The notes: a model not told the origin generated them from the letters alone. 64,000 nt of DNA from Limnohabitans sp. 2KL-51 (GCF_003063645.1 NZ_NESJ01000016.1:1-64000); one strand, 5' to 3'. Counted from the stretch's first letter, positions 8,186 to 16,187 are shown. Numbers and translations: made by a program.

Positions 8186-11100
8186 ATGAAAACACCAATC
8201 GCTGGGGTTCTCGCTTGCGCGTTCCTTTTGGCTCTCTCCCAGCAGGCCAGTGCGGACACCTTTACTGTGACCAGTAACCAGTGCGATGGGGCCGGCAGCC
8301 TCAGGCAAGCGATTCTCGCGGCCAACGGCAATCCCGGAAGGGACCGGATCGAGGTCGATCCGGGGTTGGTGATCAGCCCCGACCCCCTCCAGTGTGGGGC
8401 AGCCCCCGGCACCAAGCACTTAGACTTCTACGTCGGGAAGATTACCGAGTCCGTCGATATCGTGTTTAAGAAGGACGGTGCGGGAAAGGGTTCGAAGGTC
8501 AGGAGCCACCAATACATCATCTCTGGAGGCATCGGCAACCAAATCACAGGACATTGTCCGACCTCGCTTGATCACTGGATTGCCGCACCTTCGGGCTGGT
8601 TGTTCGAGATCGGTGAGCGAGGCAGGGACAACCCTAATGTGAAAGTCACGATCGACGGCATCACCGTAGAACGGATGAACGCTTGGTTTCGTATCTATGA
8701 TGGGGCCGAGTTGGAGGTAAAGAACTCGCGCTTCTCCGAGAACTATCCTGTTGGGAACTGCAATCCGACATGGATCGTGGTGAATCCCAACGCCAAGCTC
8801 AAGGTAGCGGACACCCTTTTCGAGGATTCCTGGGGAGAGCCAGCTCCAGGCTTTTACGCCGCCTCTACTCCCTCCGTCATTTCCGCCCTCCAGGGTTCCC
8901 GGGTCGATCTGGAGCGCGTAGAGATGCGTTATCAGGTCGGCCAGTGGATCTATACAGGAATAGGGGGCCGGCTGAATGTCGCTTCGTCCACTTTTCATGA
9001 GGCCGGTGGATTTCAGAACCTTGCTGGCAACGTAACCAAATTCGTCAACAGCGCATGGTCTTCCCGAGCCCTCCTTGGCTTTTCAAGAAACATCATATTC
9101 TGGGATCAGATCCAGAACATTGGAGGCACATTCGACGCCGAGGCAAGCACCTTTTATACGTCGAATGTCAGCGCTTGCTCCACCGTGAGTGCTTACGAAA
9201 AAGCGGGGGCTTGTCCCGGGCAGGCTCTGCCGTTCTTTCTTGAAGGCGGCTCTCTGAACTTCAAGAGCAGCGCCATTGGCGGTGCCGACCTGCAGGCCGC
9301 CCTGGTCAAGCCGATCGGCTCACCGAGTTGGGATCCTGTTGGTACCGCCACCAGCGACGCCAATACCTGGATTCAACCCAGGGCCAGCTTCGGTGTCAAC
9401 GACATCGCGTCGCTCTTGCCGAATGCGCTCTCAGGCACCCCCGGCCTCGTTTCCGATCTCGGCCTGATCCCCTTTTCAACATACGACCAGCGGCTGCTCT
9501 GGTCACCGCAGGTGCCGGGCGTCTTGCTGAACAAGATCAACTGCCTTGCCAGTCCTCTGGTGAATCCGATAGACGGTTCCCCCATCACGACCGATGTGTT
9601 CGGCAATCCGCGTTGTGGCAGCGACGGCAAGCGCGACATCGGAGCCGTGCAGGTCTCCGAGAAACCGCACCTCGATGCGCCCAGTGCCGGCGTCAATTCG
9701 GTGGATCTGTCCTGGACCACTGTCAAGCCGCCGAGCACGGGCTCCGTTACGGGGTACCAGTTGGAATACAAGAAATCGGTTGATCCGACCTGGCTACAGG
9801 GCCCACTCGTTACTGACCCGGCCATTAGGGCTGCGACAGTTCATGGGCTCGTCCCGAATATCGATTACGACTTCAGGATGGTAGCCATTTATTCGACGCC
9901 GCCCGGAGGCATGAGTCCCCTCAGCAATACGGTGGTGAAGAGAACGGGCCTCATAACGGCTCCTGGCACCCCGGTCGTCACGCTCCAGCCGGGCGACCGG
10001 ACACTGAGGGTCAACTGGACTACGCCCTTCGACGGCAACTCGCCGATCACTTTTTACCTCGTCACCTACAAGCTGGTTGGCGGTGCGGGCGTCGGTGGCA
10101 ACGTCGTACTCTTCGGGACCAACCAAGCGGTATTTTCTGGATTGATTTCCGGCGCGACTTACGAAGTACAGGTCGTTGCCAGCAATGCCATCGGGTCGGG
10201 CCTCCCCGGCACCGCGAACGGCCAGGTCTGGTCTCCGCCGACCTTGACCTACGCGGCGCCCAATCCCTGGCCGCGTAACACCGCGCTCACTCTCACGCCG
10301 ATGATCCACAGCCTGGTCGGCGCCGGGACCTACACCCTGTTCTCAGGCACCTTGCCAGTGGGCATGAGCCTCAACCCCAACGGCACGATCAGCGGCATCC
10401 CGACGGACGTCGGGGATACAACTGTAACGATCCGCGTAACGGATGGGGTGACCGGTTTCTATGCCGAGGCGGACGTCCGCTTGGTCATCCAGGATACGGC
10501 CACGCCGGTTCCTCAACTGCACTACTCGGTATTGCAGGCCGCCGTTGGCACCATGGTGTCGGTGGTGCCGACCACGTCCCTGATACCTGCCGGCGCAATC
10601 TACAGCGTGGATTCCAGCGGTGATCCATTGCCCGCCGGCTTCTCGATCAATCCGGGCACCGGCGTGATTACCGGCGCAGCGCTCACGGCGCCGGGAAGAG
10701 TGCCGACCGTGACCGTGAAGGCTTGCTGGGATCAATGCACGCAGCCCAATCAAGTCCGGCTGGCGTTCTTGCCGCTTTGGATAACGCCTACTGTCGCCTA
10801 TCCCTCACATACTGGGGGCGTAATCGGGCAATCGCTCACCTTCAAACCGGTCGTCAATAAATTGTGGTCAGGCGGCGTCTTTTCGCTTGCAAGCGGAAGC
10901 CTGCCGGCAGGCTTGACGCTGAATCCGGCCACGGGTGTCATTTCCGGCACGCCCAACAGCAGCGGTGTCTCCAGCCTTGTCGTTCGCTACAGCACGGGGG
11001 TCAATGTCTTCTCGCCGTCCCTGGATTTCGTGGAATCCGCGGTGAGCATCAATACCAGCCCGCCCCTGAATTCTGTCAGTTATCCACCATACTCGGGACC

Positions 11101-11431
11101 GATTGGCACCGCTTTGTCCTTGGTCCCGACTGTCGAAGGCCCGTCCCCGGCCACCTATACCGTCGATCCTTCCACACCATTGCCTTCGGGTCTCAGCCTC
11201 AACGCCGTTACGGGTGAAATCAGCGGCACCCCGACAGGATCTGCCGGGACCTATGGGGTGACGGTGATCAGGGACAATGGCTACAACCAAAGCCAAGGGA
11301 ACCTGACAATGACGCTGAATGTTGTTGCGGCGCCGGTGCCCGCCCTGGGGTTTTTGTCAACAACGGCGCTGGCCTTGTTGATGTTGATGGCGAGCGTATG
11401 GCGCTTGAGGCGTCGGCAGCTCGCGCCATGA
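8186..11431 (+). CDS. Large secreted surface protein with FN3 and Ig-like repeats and IPTL-CTERM-like anchor
   Basis: A 1081-residue exported protein. A signal peptide covers residues 1-23 (cut near QASA-DT). A CSLREAI-like motif (GSLRQAILAANGNPGRD) follows near residue 37, then a beta-helix-like region to about 480 ending with GKRDIGAVQ, as in choice-of-anchor-Q proteins. Two fibronectin type III domains lie at about 488-585 and 590-680. Four putative Ig (He-PIG) repeats lie at about 682-770, 772-850, 868-950 and 960-1048, with recurring LPAGLTLNPATGVISGTP-type cores. The tail has VPALG, one hydrophobic helix and WRLRRRQ, a variant of the IPTL-CTERM sorting signal. Coding GC is higher than in the surrounding island, so it may have its own origin. 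Likely an adhesin or matrix protein; no ligand can be deduced. Confidence 0.82.
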   Translation: MKTPIAGVLACAFLLALSQQASADTFTVTSNQCDGAGSLRQAILAANGNPGRDRIEVDPGLVISPDPLQCGAAPGTKHLDFYVGKITESVDIVFKKDGAGKGSKVRSHQYIISGGIGNQITGHCPTSLDHWIAAPSGWLFEIGERGRDNPNVKVTIDGITVERMNAWFRIYDGAELEVKNSRFSENYPVGNCNPTWIVVNPNAKLKVADTLFEDSWGEPAPGFYAASTPSVISALQGSRVDLERVEMRYQVGQWIYTGIGGRLNVASSTFHEAGGFQNLAGNVTKFVNSAWSSRALLGFSRNIIFWDQIQNIGGTFDAEASTFYTSNVSACSTVSAYEKAGACPGQALPFFLEGGSLNFKSSAIGGADLQAALVKPIGSPSWDPVGTATSDANTWIQPRASFGVNDIASLLPNALSGTPGLVSDLGLIPFSTYDQRLLWSPQVPGVLLNKINCLASPLVNPIDGSPITTDVFGNPRCGSDGKRDIGAVQVSEKPHLDAPSAGVNSVDLSWTTVKPPSTGSVTGYQLEYKKSVDPTWLQGPLVTDPAIRAATVHGLVPNIDYDFRMVAIYSTPPGGMSPLSNTVVKRTGLITAPGTPVVTLQPGDRTLRVNWTTPFDGNSPITFYLVTYKLVGGAGVGGNVVLFGTNQAVFSGLISGATYEVQVVASNAIGSGLPGTANGQVWSPPTLTYAAPNPWPRNTALTLTPMIHSLVGAGTYTLFSGTLPVGMSLNPNGTISGIPTDVGDTTVTIRVTDGVTGFYAEADVRLVIQDTATPVPQLHYSVLQAAVGTMVSVVPTTSLIPAGAIYSVDSSGDPLPAGFSINPGTGVITGAALTAPGRVPTVTVKACWDQCTQPNQVRLAFLPLWITPTVAYPSHTGGVIGQSLTFKPVVNKLWSGGVFSLASGSLPAGLTLNPATGVISGTPNSSGVSSLVVRYSTGVNVFSPSLDFVESAVSINTSPPLNSVSYPPYSGPIGTALSLVPTVEGPSPATYTVDPSTPLPSGLSLNAVTGEISGTPTGSAGTYGVTVIRDNGYNQSQGNLTMTLNVVAAPVPALGFLSTTALALLMLMASVWRLRRRQLAP

Positions 11432-11534
11432 CACCCTGAACTTTCCATGGTTCCGCTATCAGCCCGATCCTCTCGGGCACGCGAATGTTTTTGGCGGAAC
11501 CCTTCTAAAATTGTCAGGGTAATTGGAGATCTGC

Positions 11535-11876
11535 ATGCGTCGCTTCCTTGCCATTTGTCTTGCCCTGGGCATGACGATACCCGCCTGGGCTGGCATCGAA
11601 TATCACTTCAAGGAAGGCGCCATCTGCGATCCGCAGTCCGGATTTTGTGCAGACCACATGGGCGTCTCGGTCGGATTGACTAAGCTATACCTGGGCGAGA
11701 AGGCCGAGCGGAAGCTGATGGCCGAGATCGGCAAGGTGGGCTCAGAAAACTTCGATCCGACGATTTTCACCATGCGCGGTGGTCTGACCTGCAGCACGCA
11801 GGAGAAGCAATGCTGGACAAGCAAAGCGCGCGACAAGCCTTACAAGAAGGCAACGCACACCTTGTTCGGAAAATAG
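11535..11876 (+). CDS. YcgJ / Fels-1 prophage-like secreted protein
   Basis: A 113-residue protein. ATG 11535 has GGAG seven bases upstream; the frame is open from a TTG at 11523. A signal peptide is clear (MRRFLAICLALGMTIPAWA). The mature part shows the YcgJ family pattern: CDPQSGFCADHMGVS, then LTKLYLGEKAERKL, FDPTIFTMRGGLTC, and a LFGK end. Four cysteines could form two disulfides in the periplasm. E. coli YcgJ and the Fels-1 prophage homologue have no established biochemical role. It lies 103 bp after the surface protein gene in the same direction and is probably part of the same cargo. Confidence 0.8.
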   Translation: MRRFLAICLALGMTIPAWAGIEYHFKEGAICDPQSGFCADHMGVSVGLTKLYLGEKAERKLMAEIGKVGSENFDPTIFTMRGGLTCSTQEKQCWTSKARDKPYKKATHTLFGK

Positions 11877-11980
11877 ACGGCTTGAAGAAAGGATCCGCGT
11901 CGGATGGATGAAAATTGGTCGAACTTCGCCGTTTCTCTGACTCACCGTGTGGCTAAAGAGTCGCCACTGCAAAATTCATT

Positions 11981-12400
11981 TCAAGCTAACGCCCAACGCT
12001 GACCTGAGTTTTGCAGTCGTTTGAGGCCGAAGATTTCGGCCAATTTCCCAAACAAGCCCGTCAAACCGCTCGCTTGCCGCAGGCACAACAAAAGGCCAAG
12101 GCCTTTTTTGACAATTATCCGCAGCAGCCATCGGGTGTTGTATCCCGCCGCGCACAGCACCGCATGCAGTGCATCACCCTCTGTGCCTTTGAGGTGACAG
12201 CGGTCCATACGGTGATCAGCTTTGAGGTGCCCGATGATCGGCTCGATCGCATGTCTTCGCTTGAGCAGTCTGCGCTCGTCATCGGTCAGCCGCTTGTCCT
12301 TGCCCCGGTGTTTGATCTCGATGTGCGGCTTGTCCTTGTCCACACTCCGGTAGCCCAGGTCTGCGTACACCACCTCGGGCTTGACGCCCAAGCCTTGCAT
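11981..12400 (-). pseudogene. C-terminal fragment of an IS5-family transposase
   Basis: About 139 codons that match the C-terminal third of IS5-type DDE transposases: VVYADLGYRS, IKHRGKDKRL, HAIEPIIGHLKADHRMDRCHLKG, and DALHAVLCAAGYN, which includes the catalytic Glu region. The N-terminal two thirds, including the first two acidic residues, are absent. Upstream the reading frame runs straight into a fragment of an HNH-type gene around 12400-12420, so a deletion or partial insertion joined the two. The element cannot transpose on its own. Confidence 0.8.
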
Positions 12401-12573
12401 CAGGATGGCGCCCCCAGTAAATGGGACCGCTTGCTGCCATTACAGTTGGATGAGCTTCAAACCAATGCTTCGGTAGGGCAATTTCAACGGTTCGTTGTCG
12501 TCACGCCCCTGATGGCCAGTCCAAATTCCCCCACCCGTGGCCACCCCAAATTCCCCCAGGCAGCGCTGCCAGA

Positions 12574-13338
12574 TTATGACCCTTCAGCTTGGATGGCCAA
12601 GCGTGCCGCCGCCTCCTTGAGCCTGTAGCTCTTGCCCTCAAACTCCAGCATCGCGCAGCGGTGCATCAGCCTGTCCAAAATCGTGCTGGCCATCGTGGCA
12701 TCCCCCAGATACTTGCCCCAGTCCTGCACCACCCGGTTCGATGTCACCACCAGGGCTCGGCGCAGCTTGTAGCGTTGGTGCACGATGGCCTGCAACGCCT
12801 CTGCTGCCTCCGCCGTGATCCGCCTGGCCAGAAACAAATCGTCCACGATCAGCAAATCCGGCTTGACCCACTCTTTGAGCATGTTCGCCCTGTCCTGGCT
12901 GCCCGCCAGCGCATAACGCGCAAACTCGGTGTCCGCCTCCAAATACCGCACGTCGTAGCCTTGCAGCGTGGCCTGGTACGCCAGCGCTTTGGCCACATGG
13001 CTCTTGCCGGTGCCCGGTTTGCCCACAATCAGTGCATTGGCCCCTTGGGTGATGAACTTCAAGGTGTTCAATTCAAAGCACGCAGCCCGGGGTATCTTGG
13101 GGTTAAAGCGCCAGTCCAAGTCCGCCAACGAGGCCATCTCATCCAGTCCCGAGCGCTTGTAGCGGCGCTCCATCTGGACGGAGTTGCGCCGCTCTAGCTC
13201 GTCTTGCAGCAAGGCGGCAAAGGTCTCCAAAAACGGCTCCTGGCTGGCCTGGGCCTGCATCGCCCGGGTGGAAAGGGTTTGCTGCATCCCCGACAGGCGC
13301 AACTGGCGTAAAGCGTTGTCGATTTCGGTCATGTTCAT
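12574..13338 (-). CDS. istB: IS21-family transposition helper ATPase IstB
   Basis: A 254-residue AAA+ ATPase that assembles with IstA and selects the target DNA. The N-terminal IstB domain reads NALRQLRLSGMQQTL. The Walker A is LIVGKPGTGKSHVAKALA, at about residue 105. The Walker B is LLIVDDLFL, at about 160, with a sensor-like VVTSNR near 200. The length is normal. Its start overlaps the istA stop (ATGA at 13335-13338), the usual translational coupling in this family. No frame damage is seen. Confidence 0.95.
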   Translation of the reverse strand: MNMTEIDNALRQLRLSGMQQTLSTRAMQAQASQEPFLETFAALLQDELERRNSVQMERRYKRSGLDEMASLADLDWRFNPKIPRAACFELNTLKFITQGANALIVGKPGTGKSHVAKALAYQATLQGYDVRYLEADTEFARYALAGSQDRANMLKEWVKPDLLIVDDLFLARRITAEAAEALQAIVHQRYKLRRALVVTSNRVVQDWGKYLGDATMASTILDRLMHRCAMLEFEGKSYRLKEAAARLAIQAEGS

Positions 13339-15002
13339 GATTGGCCTCCTGCTTTCTCATCCATGGCCTTGGCCACCACAGCGCTGGCAACCAAGGCTGC
13401 GTGGGTGAACAAATCTGCATACTCGTCGGCTTGGCGGATCAACTCGTGCTGCTGAACCAAAGTGCCCTCAAGGGCCGTGGTGTCAGCGTGCACTGAGCTG
13501 ACCATGTTGGCTGCCTCGTCCATGGCCACCATGGCTTGGTCAAACAAGCGCTCGGCCAAGGCTTTGACATGTTTGTAGCTGTAGACCCCTTGCTCCAAGG
13601 CCTGGGCACAGGCACCATCAATGCAACGGGCCGGGTAGCGTTTGGTCAATCCCACGATGCCCCAGAGCTTTCTTTGGCCCACCCGACCTTCGGCTGCAAA
13701 CATCAGCTCACACAGGCGGCTGGCGTGCTCGCCAATTTCTTTGGCCTGGCGAAGGATCAACCGAGTTTCGCGCGATGGGTTGAACACCCGCTCATCCGCA
13801 GGCAGCACCACCGAGCCTGGCCGCTCGGCTTTGGCATGTGTGCGCAGCAAAGCGCCTTGCACATCCCGGATCTCGATGCGCCGCTCAAAGATGCGCACCA
13901 GCACTTTGGAGCCGATGGCCGCAGGGCGTGCTGCGTAGCTGCTGTGATCGACCCGCACGCAGCTGTCGTCGCACACGGTGCGCACGCCTTGCGTGAAGTA
14001 CTGCATGCCCAGCAGGGGTAAGGGCTTGAGGTGCGCACGTTCGGCCTCGAACATGGCCTGCACCTGTTGGCGCTCGCTGCCGTGAATGCGCTTGGCGGCC
14101 CAATTCGTTTCCCAATGCTCCAGGTGCTCGTTCTGAGCCTCGATCGATTCAAAGCGTCTGCCCTTCAAGGCGGTGGCTTGGGTGTGGCCGATGGCGTGCT
14201 CCACCGTGCCCTTGCGGTTGGGGTCGCGCACGCGGGCGGGGTCGGCCACCACGCCATAGTGCTCGAGCATGGCGGCATACACCAGGTTGAGTTCAGGCTC
14301 GTACAAATCGGGCCTCTGCACGCCCTCTTTGAGGTTGTCCAACACCACGTACTGGGGGCAGCCGCCGAAGTAGCGAAACGCCTGCTCGTGCAGCTGGGCC
14401 CACACTTGTTGACTGGACTTCCAGACCACGCGGCGGAAACTGCGCCGGGAGTGGCGCAGTGTGGCCACAAACAGACGTGGCTTCTTGTAGCGATCGGTGC
14501 CGGGCACCAAGGTCGGTGCGCCTTCGCCGTAATCGACTTGCATCTCCTCGCCGGGCAGGAAGGACAGACGGTCAAACTGCTCGGGCTCTTTGTGGCGCAG
14601 TGCCCGAACAAAGCGTTTGACGGAGTTGTAGGCCCCTGAATAGCCGTGGGCATCGACCAGGTCTTGGAAGATGGCGGTGGCGTTGCGGCGAAGGCGCAGT
14701 TGGGCCTCAATGAAGACGCGGTGGACTTCGCACAGGCTGGAGGAAGTGGAAACGAGAGCCGGTGGCCAGGGTGGGGGAATTTGAGTGGCCACGGCCTCAG
14801 AGCCGGTGGCCACCCCGGGGGAGTTTGAAGGATCAAGCAGCCAGCGGGCGTGGTAGCTGCGAATGGTTTTGCGGTCGATGCCGGTGATGCGGGCAATCTC
14901 TCGCTGTGGGGTGTTGCGCTCCAGCAGCGTAATGACGGTGGCGCGTTGGTTGGGTTTCAAGACATTCACTCCTTGGCCTTCCTTCGAGGAAAGCCAGAAC
15001 AT
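13335..15002 (-). CDS. istA: IS21-family transposase IstA
   Basis: A 555-residue DDE transposase. The N-terminal HTH reads TPQREIARITGIDRKTIRSY. The catalytic core has the first Asp in MQVDYGEGAPTL, the second in YVVLDNLKEGV and the Glu in GTVEHAIGHTQ, followed by a C-terminal beta-barrel. ATG 15002 is the longest start; a GTG eleven codons later (before NVLKPNQRA) is also possible. A Pro/Ser/Val-rich insert at about residues 58-85 is encoded by DNA that carries two further copies of the element's terminal motif, so the coding sequence doubles as transposase-binding DNA. Confidence 0.95.
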   Translation of the reverse strand: MFWLSSKEGQGVNVLKPNQRATVITLLERNTPQREIARITGIDRKTIRSYHARWLLDPSNSPGVATGSEAVATQIPPPWPPALVSTSSSLCEVHRVFIEAQLRLRRNATAIFQDLVDAHGYSGAYNSVKRFVRALRHKEPEQFDRLSFLPGEEMQVDYGEGAPTLVPGTDRYKKPRLFVATLRHSRRSFRRVVWKSSQQVWAQLHEQAFRYFGGCPQYVVLDNLKEGVQRPDLYEPELNLVYAAMLEHYGVVADPARVRDPNRKGTVEHAIGHTQATALKGRRFESIEAQNEHLEHWETNWAAKRIHGSERQQVQAMFEAERAHLKPLPLLGMQYFTQGVRTVCDDSCVRVDHSSYAARPAAIGSKVLVRIFERRIEIRDVQGALLRTHAKAERPGSVVLPADERVFNPSRETRLILRQAKEIGEHASRLCELMFAAEGRVGQRKLWGIVGLTKRYPARCIDGACAQALEQGVYSYKHVKALAERLFDQAMVAMDEAANMVSSVHADTTALEGTLVQQHELIRQADEYADLFTHAALVASAVVAKAMDEKAGGQS

Positions 15003-15242
15003 GCGTCCTGCCCACAGGTGCCGACGGTGTCGGCGTTGAGACCCTGTCCCCGATCAATTCAGGTGGGGGAGTTTGAGGTGGCCATAAGTGGGGGAATTTG
15101 GGTGGCCATCAGGGGTCACGCCCCACTTCGACGGATAAGTCTGCGAGGGCGATCAACAGGGCGAACTTGTAGGTGGCTGTTAAATCACCCTCTGCAAAAA
15201 GGCGTTGGAGTTTGGACAGGAAGGCAAGCTGAAACTCCGGCT

Positions 15243-15626
15243 TCACCTTTGGCTCCAGTAATCAGCTTTCTCTGGAGTGATCCACCTGACACCGCCACGG
15301 GGGTCTGCCCGTTCGTTTGCACACCGGGAAATCAAATGGATGTGCAGGTGCAACACCTTCTACCCAGCGTCTGGCCCGTCGTTTATGCCGATGTTGTAGC
15401 CCTGTGGGCTGAACTCTTTATCCAGCAAAAGCTTCGCTCTGTCGAGAAGGGCCAGTAGTTCGGAGCGATCTTCAAGCTCAAGCTCAAAGAAAGAGCCAAC
15501 GTGACGCTTTGGAATGATCAGCGTGTGACCGGGTGAAATCGGAAAGCCATCGCGAATTACCAGCCCAAGAGGGCTGGAATCAATGATGCGATCTGGTGGC
15601 AGCGTACAAAAGGCAGAAGGCTTCAT
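15243..15626 (-). pseudogene. HIT-family (histidine triad) protein with an in-frame stop
   Basis: A small nucleotide-binding HIT protein gene. From ATG 15626 it reads SAFCTLPPDRII, then FPISPGHTLIIPKRHVGSFFEL, then GYNIGINDGPDAG, followed by TAG at 15360-15362. The same frame continues after the stop with KVLHLHIHLISR, which holds the catalytic HxHxH triad, and DPRGGVRWITP, ending at 15243. Homologues have Gln at the stop position, so a single C-to-T change explains it. The open part lacks the triad and should be inactive unless the stop is read through. An alternative start lies at 15656. It overlaps the broken HNH gene as GTGA, so the two formed one operon. Confidence 0.8.
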
Positions 15627-15768
15627 GTGAGGCAGAGTAGGGATTCTTCTGTTCAACTTCTCTGCAGCTTATTTGGACTAAAAAAATTGACCTTTGCTGT
15701 GAGGAACCACCATGAAGCTATCCCCCCACCCCCCTGGGCTTGGGGGACCTACTGGGGGTGGGTAGCAG

Positions 15769-15903
15769 CTACTATCACCATCTTCTGCCACCTTTGTCAG
15801 CGGAACTACTATCAAGGGTGACTACTATCACCCAGCCCGAGATGTCTACTATCACTGCTGGCGCACCTACTATCGGGGGAAATTCGGTTCGAGACTACTA
15901 TCA
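15769..15903. repeat. Six iteron-like CTACTATCA repeats
   Basis: CTACTATCA occurs at 15769-15777, 15806-15814, 15822-15830, 15846-15854 and 15895-15903, with CTACTATCG at 15867-15875, all in the same orientation, spaced 16 to 37 bp. They fill the intergenic space (15627-16009) between the HIT gene and the integrase-type repeat at the tRNA end. No gene is supported here; a frame at 15740-16072 has no recognisable content. Direct iterons in a primase-coding element suggest a replication origin; operator sites upstream of the HIT operon are the alternative. Confidence 0.6.
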
Positions 15904-16009
15904 CCACGATCTTGCTGGGGGCGGGCTTACAAATGACGTCGCAAGCTTCCGACGACTCGACAGGCGCACTTTAGAAAAGAGCGAGAACAGTTCCGCTAAC
16001 GTTGAAAAA

Positions 16010-16032
16010 ATGGCCTACAAAATGGCCTACAG
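16010..16032. repeat. 12-bp-period direct repeat at the tRNA end, candidate integrase arm site
   Basis: ATGGCCTACAA (16010-16020) and ATGGCCTACAG (16022-16032), 12 bp apart, 42 bp before the right attachment repeat. They match the pair at 553-575 that overlaps the integrase start region. The shared sequence at both element ends, in the same orientation, supports a role in integrase binding rather than a decayed gene copy. Confidence 0.6.
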
Positions 16033-16039
16033 AAATGAA

Positions 16040-16061
16040 AAATGCGCCGAAAGGCGCATTT
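16040..16061 (-). terminator. Hairpin terminator downstream of tRNA-Ser
   Basis: Perfect 9-bp stem AAATGCGCC (16040-16048) and GGCGCATTT (16053-16061) with a GAAA loop. It lies 12 bp past the CCA end of the minus-strand tRNA and should terminate it. Because it is inside the element boundary, the element probably supplies this terminator. Confidence 0.65.
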
Positions 16062-16073
16062 ATAAATGGTGAT

Positions 16074-16161
16074 TGGCGGAAGCGGTGAGATTCGAACTCA
16101 CGGACCTTTTCAAGTCGCCGGTTTTCAAGACCGGTGCAATCGACCACTCTGCCACGCTTCC
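16074..16161 (-). tRNA. tRNA-Ser (anticodon TGA), host of the island
   Basis: An 88-nt class II tRNA with encoded CCA (16074-16076). The acceptor pairs GGAAGCG with CGCTTCC with a G discriminator. The anticodon loop is CTTGAAA (anticodon TGA) closed by an ACCGG/CCGGT stem, followed by a long variable arm and a T loop GTTCGAATC. All arms pair well, so the gene stays functional. Its last 14 bases (16074-16087) are the right attachment site of the island. Confidence 0.96.
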
Positions 16162-16187
16162 ATGGGGCCAGATTGTAGCCTGATCAG

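Larger units (their letters stand above)
12506..15115 (-). mobile_element. Intact IS21-family insertion sequence
   Basis: A 2610-bp element with istA and istB on the minus strand. The ends are inverted: CCCCTGATGGCC at 12506-12517 and GGCCATCAGGGG at 15104-15115. Flanking 5-bp target duplications TCACG lie at 12501-12505 and 15116-15120. Each end carries two copies of a TGGCCA...AAATTCCCCCA-type motif, as IS21 elements do for transposase binding. Two more similar motifs lie inside the istA 5' coding part (about 14771-14791 and 14805-14829). Both genes look complete, so the element may be active. Confidence 0.92.
12400..15246 (-). pseudogene. HNH-endonuclease-like gene, split by the IS21 element, stop-coded and truncated
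   Basis: Part 1 is 15246 down to 15116, starting at GTG 15246 and overlapping the HIT gene stop as GTGA. Part 2 is 12505 down to about 12400. The IS21 element with one copy of its duplicated target (12501-12505 or 15116-15120) separates them. Removing it restores one frame across the junction: part 1 reads KPEFQLAFLSKLQRLF then YKFALLIALADLSVE, part 2 DNEPLKLPYRSIGLKL. This pattern resembles the N-terminus of HNH endonucleases found next to HIT proteins. An in-frame TAA lies at 12440-12442 where a Tyr would be expected before Trp-Gln-Gln. The HNH catalytic part is gone, replaced by the IS5 fragment. The family call is from memory of that N-terminal pattern. Confidence 0.6.
412..16087. mobile_element. 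Integrative element (genomic island) in tRNA-Ser
   Basis: Bounded by 14-bp direct repeats of the tRNA-Ser 3' end at 412-425 and 16074-16087. The integrase begins 127 bp inside the left repeat. Contents are integrase, AlpA-like regulator, primase-polymerase, small unknown genes, a regulator plus surface-protein cargo, an IS21 element and decayed HIT-HNH genes. It encodes neither capsid nor conjugation genes, so it is best described as a P4-satellite-like or phage-inducible-like integrative element that would need a helper to spread. That last point is inference from gene content. Confidence 0.75.

Noticed and set aside
15769..15903. CTACTATCA repeats as a CRISPR array
   Set aside because: Units are only 9 bp with irregular 7-28 bp gaps and no cas genes are present.
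15740..16072. Open frame ending with MAYKMAYRNEK, similar to the first residues of the integrase
   Set aside because: Looked like an integrase gene remnant, but the similarity is limited to the 12-bp-period repeat, and no further integrase sequence follows. A shared arm site explains it better.
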